Notes under the pieces: model-generated
The model's input: only the letters and a program-made list of their open reading frames with translations
Told to the model about the DNA's origin: nothing
Databases searched by the model: none
Program-made: the position numbers and the translations under genes
Shown: positions 8,649 through 17,562 of the stretch, one piece after another
How positions within the stretch are numbered: position 1 is the stretch's first letter
Layout: the number at the start of each line of letters is the position of its first letter
Source: Clostridiales bacterium
GTDB taxonomy: Bacteria; Bacillota; Clostridia; Caldicoprobacterales; DTU083
Assembly (NCBI GenBank): GCA_012512335.1
Contig: JAAZEK010000197.1
Span: 1 to 38,325, forward strand
DNA: 38,325 bases
Reading direction: 5' to 3'

Positions 8649-8741
8649 TTATAATCAATAAACCATATCATAATCGAAAATAGAGGAGAAGGCAATCACA
8701 AATCATAAGCAAGTAAATAGTATTGATGATTTTTCAAAATC

Positions 8742-9383
8742 TTATATATTATCATGTAGCCTATCATTTAAATGCTTTAGCAGTTGATCCAAGGAAGAGA
8801 ACCAATCTTCATTATATATCATAACATTATCTGGTACCTTCAACTGAACTGGAGCAAAGTTCCAAATAGCCATAACACCACTTTTGACAAGTATGCTGCA
8901 AATTTCCTGTGCTGAAGGAGCAGGTACGGATATAATTCCAATTCGTACCTTCATCCTTTCGCACAAATTACTCAACTTATCCACTGAGAAAACTTGCTTA
9001 CCATTGATACTTTCACCAACAACTGATTCATCAGTATCGAAAGCTGCTACTATATTCATCCCATGCTTAGCAAATCCTTTGTAATGGAGTAATACTTGGC
9101 CAATATTTCCTGCGCCTACAAGAACTGCACTCTTTGTATCTCGATAACCAAGAAATTGCTCTATGGAAAATATAAGATCCTGGGTAATATATCCAATTCG
9201 GGGCCGTCCACCTGCACTGACTGAAGCTAAATCTTTTCTTACGAGCACATCATTTAAGTCTAAGGCTTCTGCAATGGCTGTTGCAGATACATTTGTTGGA
9301 CCGTCACTAGGCAATGACCTTAGATAGCTTAGATACAACGGTAGTCGCTGTATGGTTTGTCGGGAGGCGGTCTTATAAGCCAT
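8742..9383 (-). CDS. rex: Redox-sensing transcriptional repressor Rex
   Basis: 213 aa; TIQRLPLYLSYL, VRKDLA..SAGGRPRIGY, VLVGAGNIGQVLLHY. Confidence 0.95.
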   Translation of the reverse strand: MAYKTASRQTIQRLPLYLSYLRSLPSDGPTNVSATAIAEALDLNDVLVRKDLASVSAGGRPRIGYITQDLIFSIEQFLGYRDTKSAVLVGAGNIGQVLLHYKGFAKHGMNIVAAFDTDESVVGESINGKQVFSVDKLSNLCERMKVRIGIISVPAPSAQEICSILVKSGVMAIWNFAPVQLKVPDNVMIYNEDWFSSLDQLLKHLNDRLHDNI

Positions 9384-9385
9384 TT

Positions 9386-10786
9386 TTATTCTCCTTTACT
9401 TGTGATGAACTCATCTATTGCAGCAGCAGCTGCCTTTCCTGCTCCCATTGCAAGTATTACTGTAGCAGCACCTGTAACGGCATCACCACCAGCGTAAACG
9501 CCTTCGCGAGATGTTAATCCAGTATCCTCCTCAACAATGATTCCGCCCCATTTATGAGTTTCAAGGCCTTTAGTTGTGGACTTGATCAAAGGATTGGGAG
9601 AGGTACCTATAGACATAATTACGCTATCTACATCCAAATCAAATTCACTATTTGGAATTGGAACAGGTCGGGCTCTACCAGAGTCGTCTGGCTCACTAAG
9701 CTCCATTTTTTCACATCTGATTTTTTGGGTCCAGCCTTTTTCATCACCTAGTATTTCAGTGGGGCTAGTTAGGAACATGAACTCTATGCCTTCTTCCTTG
9801 GCATGTTCAATTTCCTCCAGTCTTGCAGGTAATTCCTTTTCTGTTCGTCGATAGATAATCGATACATCGGCACCAAGGCGTTTTGCACATCTTGCAGCAT
9901 CCATAGCAACATTTCCACCACCTACTACCGCAACCTTATTACCTGTGTGGATGGGTGTAGAGCTATGGTCTTCATAAGCCTTCATTAGATTTACACGGGT
10001 TAGAAATTCATTAGCAGAATAAACACCATTTAGGTTTTCACCTGGTATATTCATGAATCTAGGAAGTCCAGCACCAGAGCCGATAAATACAGCTTCAAAA
10101 GCATAATCTTTCATAAGCTCATCAATGGATAAAACCTTTCCGATAACCATGTTGGTAGCGATTTTTACTCCTAGATCCTTTAGTGTGTCAATTTCCTTTT
10201 GTACAATTGCTTTTGGAAGACGAAATTCAGGAATTCCATATACCAAAACCCCACCTGATACATGTAATGCCTCAAATATAGTAACTTGATAGCCTTTCTT
10301 AGCAAGCACTCCAGCGCAAGCAAGACCAGAAGGTCCAGAACCAACTACAGCTACTTTATGGCCGTTTGAAGCTGGTTTTTCTACCTTTTCATTGTTGTTT
10401 GCCATATGATAATCTGCTACAAAACGCTCTAATCTACCAATTGCTACTGGTTCACCTTTGATTCCTCGAACGCATACCTGCTCACATTGTGACTCTTGGG
10501 GGCATACTCTGCCGCAAACAGCAGGCAATGAGTTGGAGTGGCTGATTATCTCATAGGCGGCTTCAAAATTACCTTCAGCTGTTTCCTTTATAAATGCAGG
10601 AATATCTATTCCCACGGGGCAACCACCAACGCATGGTTTATGCTTGCATTGCAAACAACGTTTTGCTTCGTCAATTGCCTGTTCAGGAGTATATCCAAGG
10701 GCAACCTCAAGGAAGTTACTGTTTCGCACATTTGGATCTTGTGCTGGCATTTCATTCTTCTTCATTGCCATATTGAATTTTGCCAT
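9386..10786 (-). CDS. nfnB: NADPH-dependent glutamate synthase small-subunit-like; NfnB (electron-bifurcating ferredoxin:NADP+ oxidoreductase)
   Basis: Cys clusters CLQCKHKPCVGGCPVGIDIP and CGRVCPQESQCEQVC, two Rossmann motifs GSGPSGLACAG and GGGNVAMDAAR. Start revised from the ORF track to MAKFNMAMKK with RBS ggaggttgaata. Confidence 0.9.
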   Translation of the reverse strand: MAKFNMAMKKNEMPAQDPNVRNSNFLEVALGYTPEQAIDEAKRCLQCKHKPCVGGCPVGIDIPAFIKETAEGNFEAAYEIISHSNSLPAVCGRVCPQESQCEQVCVRGIKGEPVAIGRLERFVADYHMANNNEKVEKPASNGHKVAVVGSGPSGLACAGVLAKKGYQVTIFEALHVSGGVLVYGIPEFRLPKAIVQKEIDTLKDLGVKIATNMVIGKVLSIDELMKDYAFEAVFIGSGAGLPRFMNIPGENLNGVYSANEFLTRVNLMKAYEDHSSTPIHTGNKVAVVGGGNVAMDAARCAKRLGADVSIIYRRTEKELPARLEEIEHAKEEGIEFMFLTSPTEILGDEKGWTQKIRCEKMELSEPDDSGRARPVPIPNSEFDLDVDSVIMSIGTSPNPLIKSTTKGLETHKWGGIIVEEDTGLTSREGVYAGGDAVTGAATVILAMGAGKAAAAAIDEFITSKGE

Positions 10787-10787
10787 T

Positions 10788-11630
10788 TTATTCAACCTCC
10801 TTGTCGTAAAGGTTACAGACCTCTTCATGAGCTTTTTTTTCAAAAGACTTGTATGTGGCAGCTCGAGCCATTGCTTCATCAAAATCAACTTCATGGGCGT
10901 TAAAATCCGGACCATCTACACAGGCAAATTTCGTTTTTCCCCCTACAGAAAGACGACAACCTCCGCACATACCAGTACCATCAATCATTACAGGATTCAT
11001 GCTAGCTACTGTATCTACTTCATACTCTTTTGTTAGTGCACTTACAAACTTCATCATTATAAGAGGACCAATGGTAATAACCTGATCATACTTTTCGCCA
11101 CTATCAAGCAGCTCTTTCAGAGCGTTGGTGACAACCCCTTTTTCACCGTAGCTACCGTCATCAGTCATTATTATAAGTTTGCTACTCACTTGCTTAAATT
11201 CATCTTCCAATATTAACAAGTCCTTGTTTCGGAAGCCAACAATAGCATGAACCTCGCAACCCTGATCATGAAGCTTCTTAGCAACGGGGTAGGCTATTGC
11301 GCACCCTACACCACCACCTACAACAGCTACCTTTTTTAAGCCTTCAGTTTCTGTTGCTTTACCTAGAGGTCCAACAAAGTCATGAAGGGAATCGCCTTCA
11401 TTTAATTGATTAAGGGCTTCTGTAGAGCCACCAACAATTTGAAATATTATAGAAACTGTACCTTTCTCTCTATCATAATCAGCAATGGTTAGAGGGACCC
11501 TCTCTCCATTCTCATCAATACGAAGGATGATAAACTGACCAGGTTCTGCTTTTTTTGCTATTAGCGGTGCTGAAATTTCCATCCTGGTAACAGTAGGATT
11601 CAGCTCGGTTTTCTTAACTATTTGATACAT
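10788..11630 (-). CDS. nfnA: Sulfide/dihydroorotate dehydrogenase-like FAD/NAD-binding protein; NfnA
   Basis: 280 aa; PGQFIILRIDENGERVPLTIAD, GPLGKATE, GGGVGCAIAYPVAK, C-terminal DGTGMCGGCRLSVGGKTKFACVDGPDFNAHEVDFD [2Fe-2S] motif. Confidence 0.9.
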   Translation of the reverse strand: MYQIVKKTELNPTVTRMEISAPLIAKKAEPGQFIILRIDENGERVPLTIADYDREKGTVSIIFQIVGGSTEALNQLNEGDSLHDFVGPLGKATETEGLKKVAVVGGGVGCAIAYPVAKKLHDQGCEVHAIVGFRNKDLLILEDEFKQVSSKLIIMTDDGSYGEKGVVTNALKELLDSGEKYDQVITIGPLIMMKFVSALTKEYEVDTVASMNPVMIDGTGMCGGCRLSVGGKTKFACVDGPDFNAHEVDFDEAMARAATYKSFEKKAHEEVCNLYDKEVE

Positions 11631-11723
11631 ATAGTTTCCTCCTTAATAAATAATTATGAATGCTTCCAATTAGGAAGTCTTATTCTATAAACTCATATAC
11701 AGTACTCACATAAGAGGTAGATA

Positions 11724-11741
11724 CTGATATAATTTTAACAA
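11724..11741. promoter_or_regulatory. Candidate Rex operator upstream of nfnAB-rex
   Basis: ctgatataattttaacaa vs TTGTTAANNNNTTAACAA (11 of 14 defined positions). Confidence 0.4.
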
Positions 11742-12016
11742 TCTTTTTTTGATAAAATTAAGAATTTTCGACATATATCAATTAAACGATATCGATATAT
11801 TGATTTTTGTAAATAAAGTCATATAAAGCAATTATCTTACACAAAACACTGTATTATAACAGCTTTACCTGTTATATAACTCATTTATAACTCAAAAATT
11901 TATCAACTAGCCTATATCGATATTATAATCCAGTAAGGAAATCAAGTCAATAGCTTAGCATAAAATGTTGAATAAAATGATATTAGATAAAAAATAAAAG
12001 AAATTACAAAAGGTAG

Positions 12017-12045
12017 TTGACAAAAATATAACGATAGACTAATAT
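12017..12045 (+). promoter_or_regulatory. Sigma-A type promoter for SDR gene
   Basis: ttgaca - 17 bp - taatat. Confidence 0.75.
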
Positions 12046-12104
12046 ATGAACCGAAAGTAATGATAATAAAAAATAATTATTTAACTATTAGGAGGAGACT
12101 TAAA

Positions 12105-12878
12105 ATGTCAATTAAGAATTTATTCGATTTAACAGGAAGAGTAGTAGTTATAACAGGTGCATCTTCAGGACTAGGAGTTCAAATGGCAAAAGCATATGCT
12201 AAGCATGGTGCAAATATTGCTATCATGGCACGTCGTAAGGAAAAGCTTGAAGCTGTAGCAGCGGAAATTCGTACTCTTGGAGTAAAATGTTTGCCAGTTA
12301 CATGTGATGTAACTGATACAAATGCCATTATAGAAGCTGTTGAAATAATTGAAAAAGAATACGGCAAGGTAGATATAGTAGTAAATAATGCAGGTACAGG
12401 ATATGTTGGACCAGCAGTAGAGATGAAAGACGAAGATTGGAACTGGAATGTTGAATTGGATCTGAATAGTGTATTTAAAGTATCCAGAGAATTCGCAAAA
12501 GGCATGATAAAAAACAATTATGGACGGATAATTAACATTTCATCAATGTATGGTATGGTTGGAAACATGGCTCTTCCAAGTGCTGGCTACCATGCTGCTA
12601 AGGGTGGTGTTCTCAATCTGACAAGAGCTTTGGCGGCGGAGTGGGCATCACATGGTATTACAGTTAACTGCATTTGCCCAGGTTATTTTGAAACCGAGCT
12701 AACTGGGGACACATTAAATACTGACTCTTTCTCTACTTATATGAAAGCGACAGTACCTTTAGGACGATATGGAAACGAAGGAGAACTTGATTCTACAGCT
12801 GTGTATCTAGCCTCTGATGCGTCTGCTTATGTAACAGGTGTAATAATTCCTGTAGATGGTGGATATACCTGCGTATAA
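12105..12878 (+). CDS. Short-chain dehydrogenase/reductase family oxidoreductase
   Basis: TGASSGLG, NNAG, YHAAKGG catalytic YxxxK, ICPGYFETE; ATG 12105 with aggagg RBS preferred over the upstream 12060 start. Confidence 0.92.
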   Translation: MSIKNLFDLTGRVVVITGASSGLGVQMAKAYAKHGANIAIMARRKEKLEAVAAEIRTLGVKCLPVTCDVTDTNAIIEAVEIIEKEYGKVDIVVNNAGTGYVGPAVEMKDEDWNWNVELDLNSVFKVSREFAKGMIKNNYGRIINISSMYGMVGNMALPSAGYHAAKGGVLNLTRALAAEWASHGITVNCICPGYFETELTGDTLNTDSFSTYMKATVPLGRYGNEGELDSTAVYLASDASAYVTGVIIPVDGGYTCV

Positions 12879-12960
12879 GAGATTAAAGCCGTTGGCTTAA
12901 ATCTCGGAATTCGGAAGTCAGAAGTCAGAATTTTGAAAACAGAAACATAAGTCAGAACAA

Positions 12961-12990
12961 GACAGTTCATATGAACTGTCTATTTTTTTC
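12961..12990 (+). terminator. Rho-independent terminator
   Basis: gacagttcatatgaactgtc perfect palindrome followed by tattttttt. Confidence 0.88.
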
Positions 12991-13037
12991 TAAATAATGC
13001 TTGACAGTATATTAAAGGGTTTATAGAATATAATAGT

Positions 13038-13058
13038 AAATGCAAATGATATGCATTT
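13038..13058. promoter_or_regulatory. Fur/Zur-family-like operator upstream of cbiM
   Basis: aaatgcaaatgatatgcattt, 10-1-10 near-perfect palindrome (9/10 pairs), just downstream of tataat at 13029-13034. Confidence 0.5.
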
Positions 13059-13076
13059 AGAAAACTGGAGGGTAGT

Positions 13077-13853
13077 ATGAGTCATATACATTTACCAGAT
13101 GGTGTGTTGCCACCTATATGGTGGATACTAGGTTTTGTTTTATCTTTTATTTTGCTATGGTTTTTTGCTAGGAGGATACAAGGTGATGAAGCGCGCAAGA
13201 AAATCCCTTTTGTAGGGGTTATAAGCGCATTAATGCTTATATTCATGTCCATTCCTTTGGGGTTCTTGCCAGTTCATCTCAGTCTGGCAGTCTTATGTGG
13301 TATATTAGCAGGTCCAGGGCTGGGCTTCATAGCGGTATTTGTTGTTAATACAATTTTGGCATTAATGGGTCATGGAGGCTTTACTACAATAGGCATAAAC
13401 ACATTGCTTATGGGAGGGGAAGCCATCATAGGCTATTATATCTTTAAAGCCTTATCCAAGAAAATAAATTATACATCATCCGCCATAACAGCCAATGTTG
13501 TAGCGCTACTTTTATCTACAGTCTTAATGGTGCTTATAGTAGGATCTACGGTGGGTTTGATTGAAGCTTTACCTCTTCACAACCATGATCACGATCATGA
13601 CCATGAAATTGTTAGTCATGAACATGGAAATGAATCATCTGATAACGACCATGATCATGAAAGTCATAGTCACGATGACGAACATGAAAAATCTGAATTG
13701 GAAGGTTTTAATTTTCTATCTCTTAGCGGATGGAGTGCTGTGATTATTGTAATTTTGTCTGGTATTCTTATAGAGTCTTTGGTTACTGGGCTAATTATCC
13801 GATTTTTTTCCAAAGTCAGGCCAGATTTTATTGATTCCGCTCATTTAACATAA
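13077..13853 (+). CDS. cbiM: CbiM/NikM-type ECF transporter substrate-binding component with His-rich insert
   Basis: MSHIHLPDGVLPP N-terminus; HNHDHDHDHE...DNDHDHESHSHDDEHEK segment; multiple TM helices. Confidence 0.85.
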   Translation: MSHIHLPDGVLPPIWWILGFVLSFILLWFFARRIQGDEARKKIPFVGVISALMLIFMSIPLGFLPVHLSLAVLCGILAGPGLGFIAVFVVNTILALMGHGGFTTIGINTLLMGGEAIIGYYIFKALSKKINYTSSAITANVVALLLSTVLMVLIVGSTVGLIEALPLHNHDHDHDHEIVSHEHGNESSDNDHDHESHSHDDEHEKSELEGFNFLSLSGWSAVIIVILSGILIESLVTGLIIRFFSKVRPDFIDSAHLT

Positions 13854-13869
13854 AGGAGAGCAAATTGAA

Positions 13870-14583
13870 ATGCATATAGCTGCAGTAGATAATATGGCCA
13901 ACAACGGGAATAGCTTTATTCATCGAGTACAACCTCTTACCAAGGTATGCGTATCTTTTTTGTTTTTGGCTTCTCTAATTTTCTCAAACCATATATATAA
14001 GGCAATCTTACTTTTATTAGTTCCTATACTTTTTATTCTCTTATCCAAAGTGGATTTTAAAGAAATATTGCATCTTGCTCTATATCCTGTCATATTTAGT
14101 CTATTATTTGCTCTCATCCAATTACAACAATCTTGGATGGCAGCGGTGCTGGTTATGATAAAGGCTATAGGAGCAGCACTAAACATGCTGGTGTTAATTA
14201 CTACTACACCATACACGGACATATTTGCAGTGTTTTCTTATGTTTTGCCGGGAGTAATCGTAGATATTTTTATTTTCACCTATCGTTCTCTCTTCATATT
14301 ACTAGATAGCATAGATAGTATGCTAAGAAATATTCGCCTTCGAGGTGGATTTCACCCTATGAGGCTTTTGTTCAATCTTAAAAACATAGCAGGGGCCTTA
14401 GGTGTAATGATTATACATGCATTTGAAATGAGTGAGAGGCTCTACCGGATTTATTCTCTTAGGGGATACAATGGGAAAATCCATATAACTCGTGAACGGA
14501 CCCCAATGCAAATAGAAGATATATTGTTACTTATTTTTTCACTGATAGTATTGACAGGAGTGTTGATTCCATGGAGCATTTGA
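13870..14583 (+). CDS. cbiQ: ECF transporter T component, CbiQ family
   Basis: 237 aa; HRVQPLTKV start region, YRSLFILLDSIDSMLRNIRLRGG, LYRIYSLRGYNG coupling motifs. Confidence 0.88.
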   Translation: MHIAAVDNMANNGNSFIHRVQPLTKVCVSFLFLASLIFSNHIYKAILLLLVPILFILLSKVDFKEILHLALYPVIFSLLFALIQLQQSWMAAVLVMIKAIGAALNMLVLITTTPYTDIFAVFSYVLPGVIVDIFIFTYRSLFILLDSIDSMLRNIRLRGGFHPMRLLFNLKNIAGALGVMIIHAFEMSERLYRIYSLRGYNGKIHITRERTPMQIEDILLLIFSLIVLTGVLIPWSI

Positions 14584-15407
14584 TTCAAGTACATTGCATT
14601 AAACATATTTATCCAGATAAAACAGAGGTGAGCCTCTGCGGTTTGGATTTTGTTGTAAATTCCGGCGATAGGGTGGTAATTTTAGGCCCAAATGGGGCTG
14701 GCAAAACCACCTTAATTTCTCATATATTAGGCTTACTATCACCAGTGGATGGACAGGTTGAAGTTATGGGTATGCGACCTGATAAAAATTTTAATCAAAT
14801 CCGAAAGCATATTGGTGTAGTCTTCCAAAATGTAGACGAGCAGATAATTGGACCCCGTGTTTATGATGATATTGCTTTTTCTCTTCGTAATGAAAGGTTT
14901 TCCAGACAAGAAGTAGATGAGAGAGTAAATAAAATAGCTTCTATGTTGGGGATAGAGGATCTTTTGGATAAGATACCTCACTATTTGAGTGGTGGTCAGA
15001 AGAAAAAAGTAGCCTTAGCAGGGGCGATTTCCATGATGCCTAAGATACTAATTTTAGACGAGCCCTTTGATGGGTTAGACCCTAAATCTAAAACAGAAAT
15101 GATTGCCTTGTTAAATAGATTGAATGATGAAAATGGAATTACCTTGGTAACCACCACCCATGATATCAACATAGTACCGCAAATATCAGATTTAATTTAT
15201 GTAATCAATAAGGGCTTGATTGTAACAAAAGGAAGCCCAAATGAAGTTTTTGAGCAGGTAGAGCTGTTGCGTGAAGCGAACTTGGAGCCACCTATTCTAA
15301 TGGATTTATTCGACCGTCTGAGAAAAAGAGGATATCCACTTAAACCTATTGATAGTATGGAGAATGCCATGGAGCAGTTAGAAAAAATTCTGATAGATCC
15401 TAAATGA
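14571..15407 (+). CDS. cbiO: ECF transporter ATPase, CbiO family
   Basis: Walker A GPNGAGKTT, signature LSGGQKKKVALAGA, Walker B ILILDEPFDGLDP. Confidence 0.95.
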   Translation: MEHLIQVHCIKHIYPDKTEVSLCGLDFVVNSGDRVVILGPNGAGKTTLISHILGLLSPVDGQVEVMGMRPDKNFNQIRKHIGVVFQNVDEQIIGPRVYDDIAFSLRNERFSRQEVDERVNKIASMLGIEDLLDKIPHYLSGGQKKKVALAGAISMMPKILILDEPFDGLDPKSKTEMIALLNRLNDENGITLVTTTHDINIVPQISDLIYVINKGLIVTKGSPNEVFEQVELLREANLEPPILMDLFDRLRKRGYPLKPIDSMENAMEQLEKILIDPK

Positions 15408-15519
15408 TGGATTGCCTTTTCTGCGTTTTTTTAGTAGAATGACTAGTAAATTATTATTACATGGGGAAACTAATCAACCTCATGTTTGATACAGTCAGTA
15501 AATGAGGGGGATTTTTTTT

Positions 15520-16176
15520 ATGAATGTTGTTTTATTAGGACCTCCAGGGTCAGGAAAAGGAACTCAGGGAGCTCTTTTAGCCGATCGATTGCAAACTCGT
15601 CCTTTATCAACTGGGGATTTGTTTAGAGAAATTTTAAAAGAGCCTGACCATCCATTGTATTCTCAGGTGCTAGTGATAAAACAAGGTATGTTAGTATCTG
15701 ATGATGTAGTCAATCAAGTTGTGGAGCATGGGATTAACAAACCAGAATATGAAAATGGTGTATTGTTTGATGGCTATCCAAGAACCATAGCTCAAGCAGA
15801 AGCCCTTGATGGAATTCTTGCAGATGTAGGGAGTAAGATAGATATTGTCGTTGATTTGGATGTTACCAAGGAGGTTCTATTTTACCGTATATTGGGAAGA
15901 ATGCTTTGTTCAAATTGTAAAAAAATCTATCATGAGGAACAGGGACTAAGCCATTGTACAGCCTGTGGAGCTAGCCTGATTCGACGAAGTGATGATAATG
16001 AAGAGACTATTGTACAGCGATTAGAGGAATATAGAAGCAAGACAGAACCATTGGAAGACTATTATAAAAAAAGCAAGGCAGCTTTTGTCACTGTAACTAT
16101 TGATGATTATTCCTTGTCACCACAGGAAGTTAATCAGCAGGTTGTTGAGCTATTGAAAGAAAACAAAGTAATTTAA
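15520..16176 (+). CDS. adk: Adenylate kinase with Cys4-type zinc LID
   Basis: GPPGSGKGTQ, LSTGDLFRE, FDGYPRT, CSNCKKIYH...CTACGA. Start at 15520 (MNVVLLG) with gaggggg RBS. Confidence 0.9.
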   Translation: MNVVLLGPPGSGKGTQGALLADRLQTRPLSTGDLFREILKEPDHPLYSQVLVIKQGMLVSDDVVNQVVEHGINKPEYENGVLFDGYPRTIAQAEALDGILADVGSKIDIVVDLDVTKEVLFYRILGRMLCSNCKKIYHEEQGLSHCTACGASLIRRSDDNEETIVQRLEEYRSKTEPLEDYYKKSKAAFVTVTIDDYSLSPQEVNQQVVELLKENKVI

Positions 16177-16186
16177 GCGAGGGATT

Positions 16187-16912
16187 ATGAAAATTTCCGT
16201 TTTTGCTATTGGGGACTTACACCTTGCAGGTGCAATTGACAAGCCCATGGATATATTTGGAAAACACTGGGAGAATCATTGGGCTCGAATTCAAAAGGAC
16301 TGGGAAGAGAAGGTTTCCGACCAGGACATTGTTCTGATTCCGGGGGATATCAGCTGGGCTATGAAGCTTTCAGATGCAAAAATTGATTTGGACAATATAG
16401 CTGAATTGCCTGGGAAGAAAATTTTAATAAAGGGAAATCATGATTACTGGTGGTCATCCGTATCTAAGGTTCGTAGTATTCTGTCACCATCCGTAAGTGT
16501 AGTGCAAAATGACAGTGTAATGGAGTCTGGTTTTATCTTCTGTGGAACCAGAGGATGGATAAATCCTGGAATGAAGGACTTCTCACAGCAAGATGCCAAG
16601 GTATACAATAGGGAAGTTCAAAGATTAAAGCTTTCCCTGGACAGTGCGGTCTCGTCGCAGCAGGCAAGAGAAGGTGTGGAAGAAGGTAATATTTTAATTG
16701 CAATGTTGCACTATCCGCCTTTTGACGAAAAGGGTCAACCCACGGAAATAGTTAACACCTTAACTCAATACAAACCAGCTCATGTAGTATATGGACACCT
16801 TCATGGTGAAGGAAGTCGGATAGCCTTCGAGGGGGAATATGAAGGTACAGAATATCATTTAGTTTCCTGCGATTATCTAGATTTTAAGCTGAAACGAATC
16901 ATAACAATTTAA
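16187..16912 (+). CDS. Metallophosphoesterase family protein
   Basis: GDLHLAG, PGDISWAM, KGNHDYWW, LHYPPF, YGHLHGE. Confidence 0.92.
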   Translation: MKISVFAIGDLHLAGAIDKPMDIFGKHWENHWARIQKDWEEKVSDQDIVLIPGDISWAMKLSDAKIDLDNIAELPGKKILIKGNHDYWWSSVSKVRSILSPSVSVVQNDSVMESGFIFCGTRGWINPGMKDFSQQDAKVYNREVQRLKLSLDSAVSSQQAREGVEEGNILIAMLHYPPFDEKGQPTEIVNTLTQYKPAHVVYGHLHGEGSRIAFEGEYEGTEYHLVSCDYLDFKLKRIITI

Positions 16913-16930
16913 AAAACATTTTAAAAAGGG

Positions 16931-16958
16931 TACACCGATTAAATCGGTGTATTTTTTT
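16931..16958 (+). terminator. Rho-independent terminator
   Basis: tacaccgattaaatcggtgta followed by ttttttt. Confidence 0.9.
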
Positions 16959-17023
16959 GTTTTTTTAAATCTTTTTTTAAAAATGTAGCAGGAATTCACT
17001 ATTTCATATAGAATAGTAGATAA

Positions 17024-17056
17024 AGTGGTGTGAAGTGGTTTAAAGTGGTGTATAAT
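17024..17056 (+). promoter_or_regulatory. MraZ-box array and -10 of dcw promoter
   Basis: agtggt at 17024, 17034 and 17044 (exact 10-bp period) followed by tataat at 17051-17056. Confidence 0.7.
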
Positions 17057-17107
17057 ACCCCTAACATTCTATACATTTTATTTTTGTGGTGAAAGGAGGC
17101 GTACATT

Positions 17108-17539
17108 TTGTTCATTGGTGAATATCAACATTCGATTGACCCAAAAGGTAGAGTATTCATGCCAGCTAAGTTTCGAGATGATTTGGGCGACAAGTTTGTT
17201 GTTACCAAGGGCTTGGATAATTGTCTATTTGTATATCCAAACGAAGAATGGAAGAGCCTAGAACAAAAGCTTCGCACGCTTCCTCTCACTAGTAAGGAAG
17301 CTCGGGCTTTTATTCGTTTTTTCTTTGCAGGTGCTGCTGAATGTGAGGCTGACAAGCAAGGAAGAATCTTGCTACCAGCCAATCTCAGGGAATATGCAGA
17401 TCTTGAAAAGGATCTATCAATTATTGGAGTATCTACTCGAGTTGAGATTTGGAATAGAGAAGCTTGGGAAAGCTACAATGGTGAATCCAGTATGGATCAA
17501 GAGGCAATTATAGAAAAAATGGCGGAATTGGGCATTTAA
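17108..17539 (+). CDS. mraZ: Transcriptional regulator MraZ
   Basis: 143 aa; [26 protein letters not shown] start with aaaggagg RBS. Confidence 0.97.
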   Translation: MFIGEYQHSIDPKGRVFMPAKFRDDLGDKFVVTKGLDNCLFVYPNEEWKSLEQKLRTLPLTSKEARAFIRFFFAGAAECEADKQGRILLPANLREYADLEKDLSIIGVSTRVEIWNREAWESYNGESSMDQEAIIEKMAELGI

Positions 17540-17562
17540 TTCTTGACCAGGAAAGGAATCCT

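Noticed and set aside
12060-12104. ORF-track start of the SDR gene at 12060
   Set aside because: ATG at 12105 has an ideal aggagg RBS and gives a standard SDR N-terminus; 12060 is only ~15 bp from the predicted -10.
13000-13076. Cobalamin riboswitch upstream of cbiM
   Set aside because: Leader between the preceding terminator and start is too short (<90 nt) and no B12-box-like sequence was seen.
13561-13743. 60-aa ORF overlapping the cbiM His-rich region
   Set aside because: Alternate frame of the CAT/GAT-rich repeat; composition artefact.
17125-17382. Antisense ORF within mraZ (and similar antisense ORFs inside dcw genes)
   Set aside because: Fully overlapped by well-supported sense genes; no homology features.
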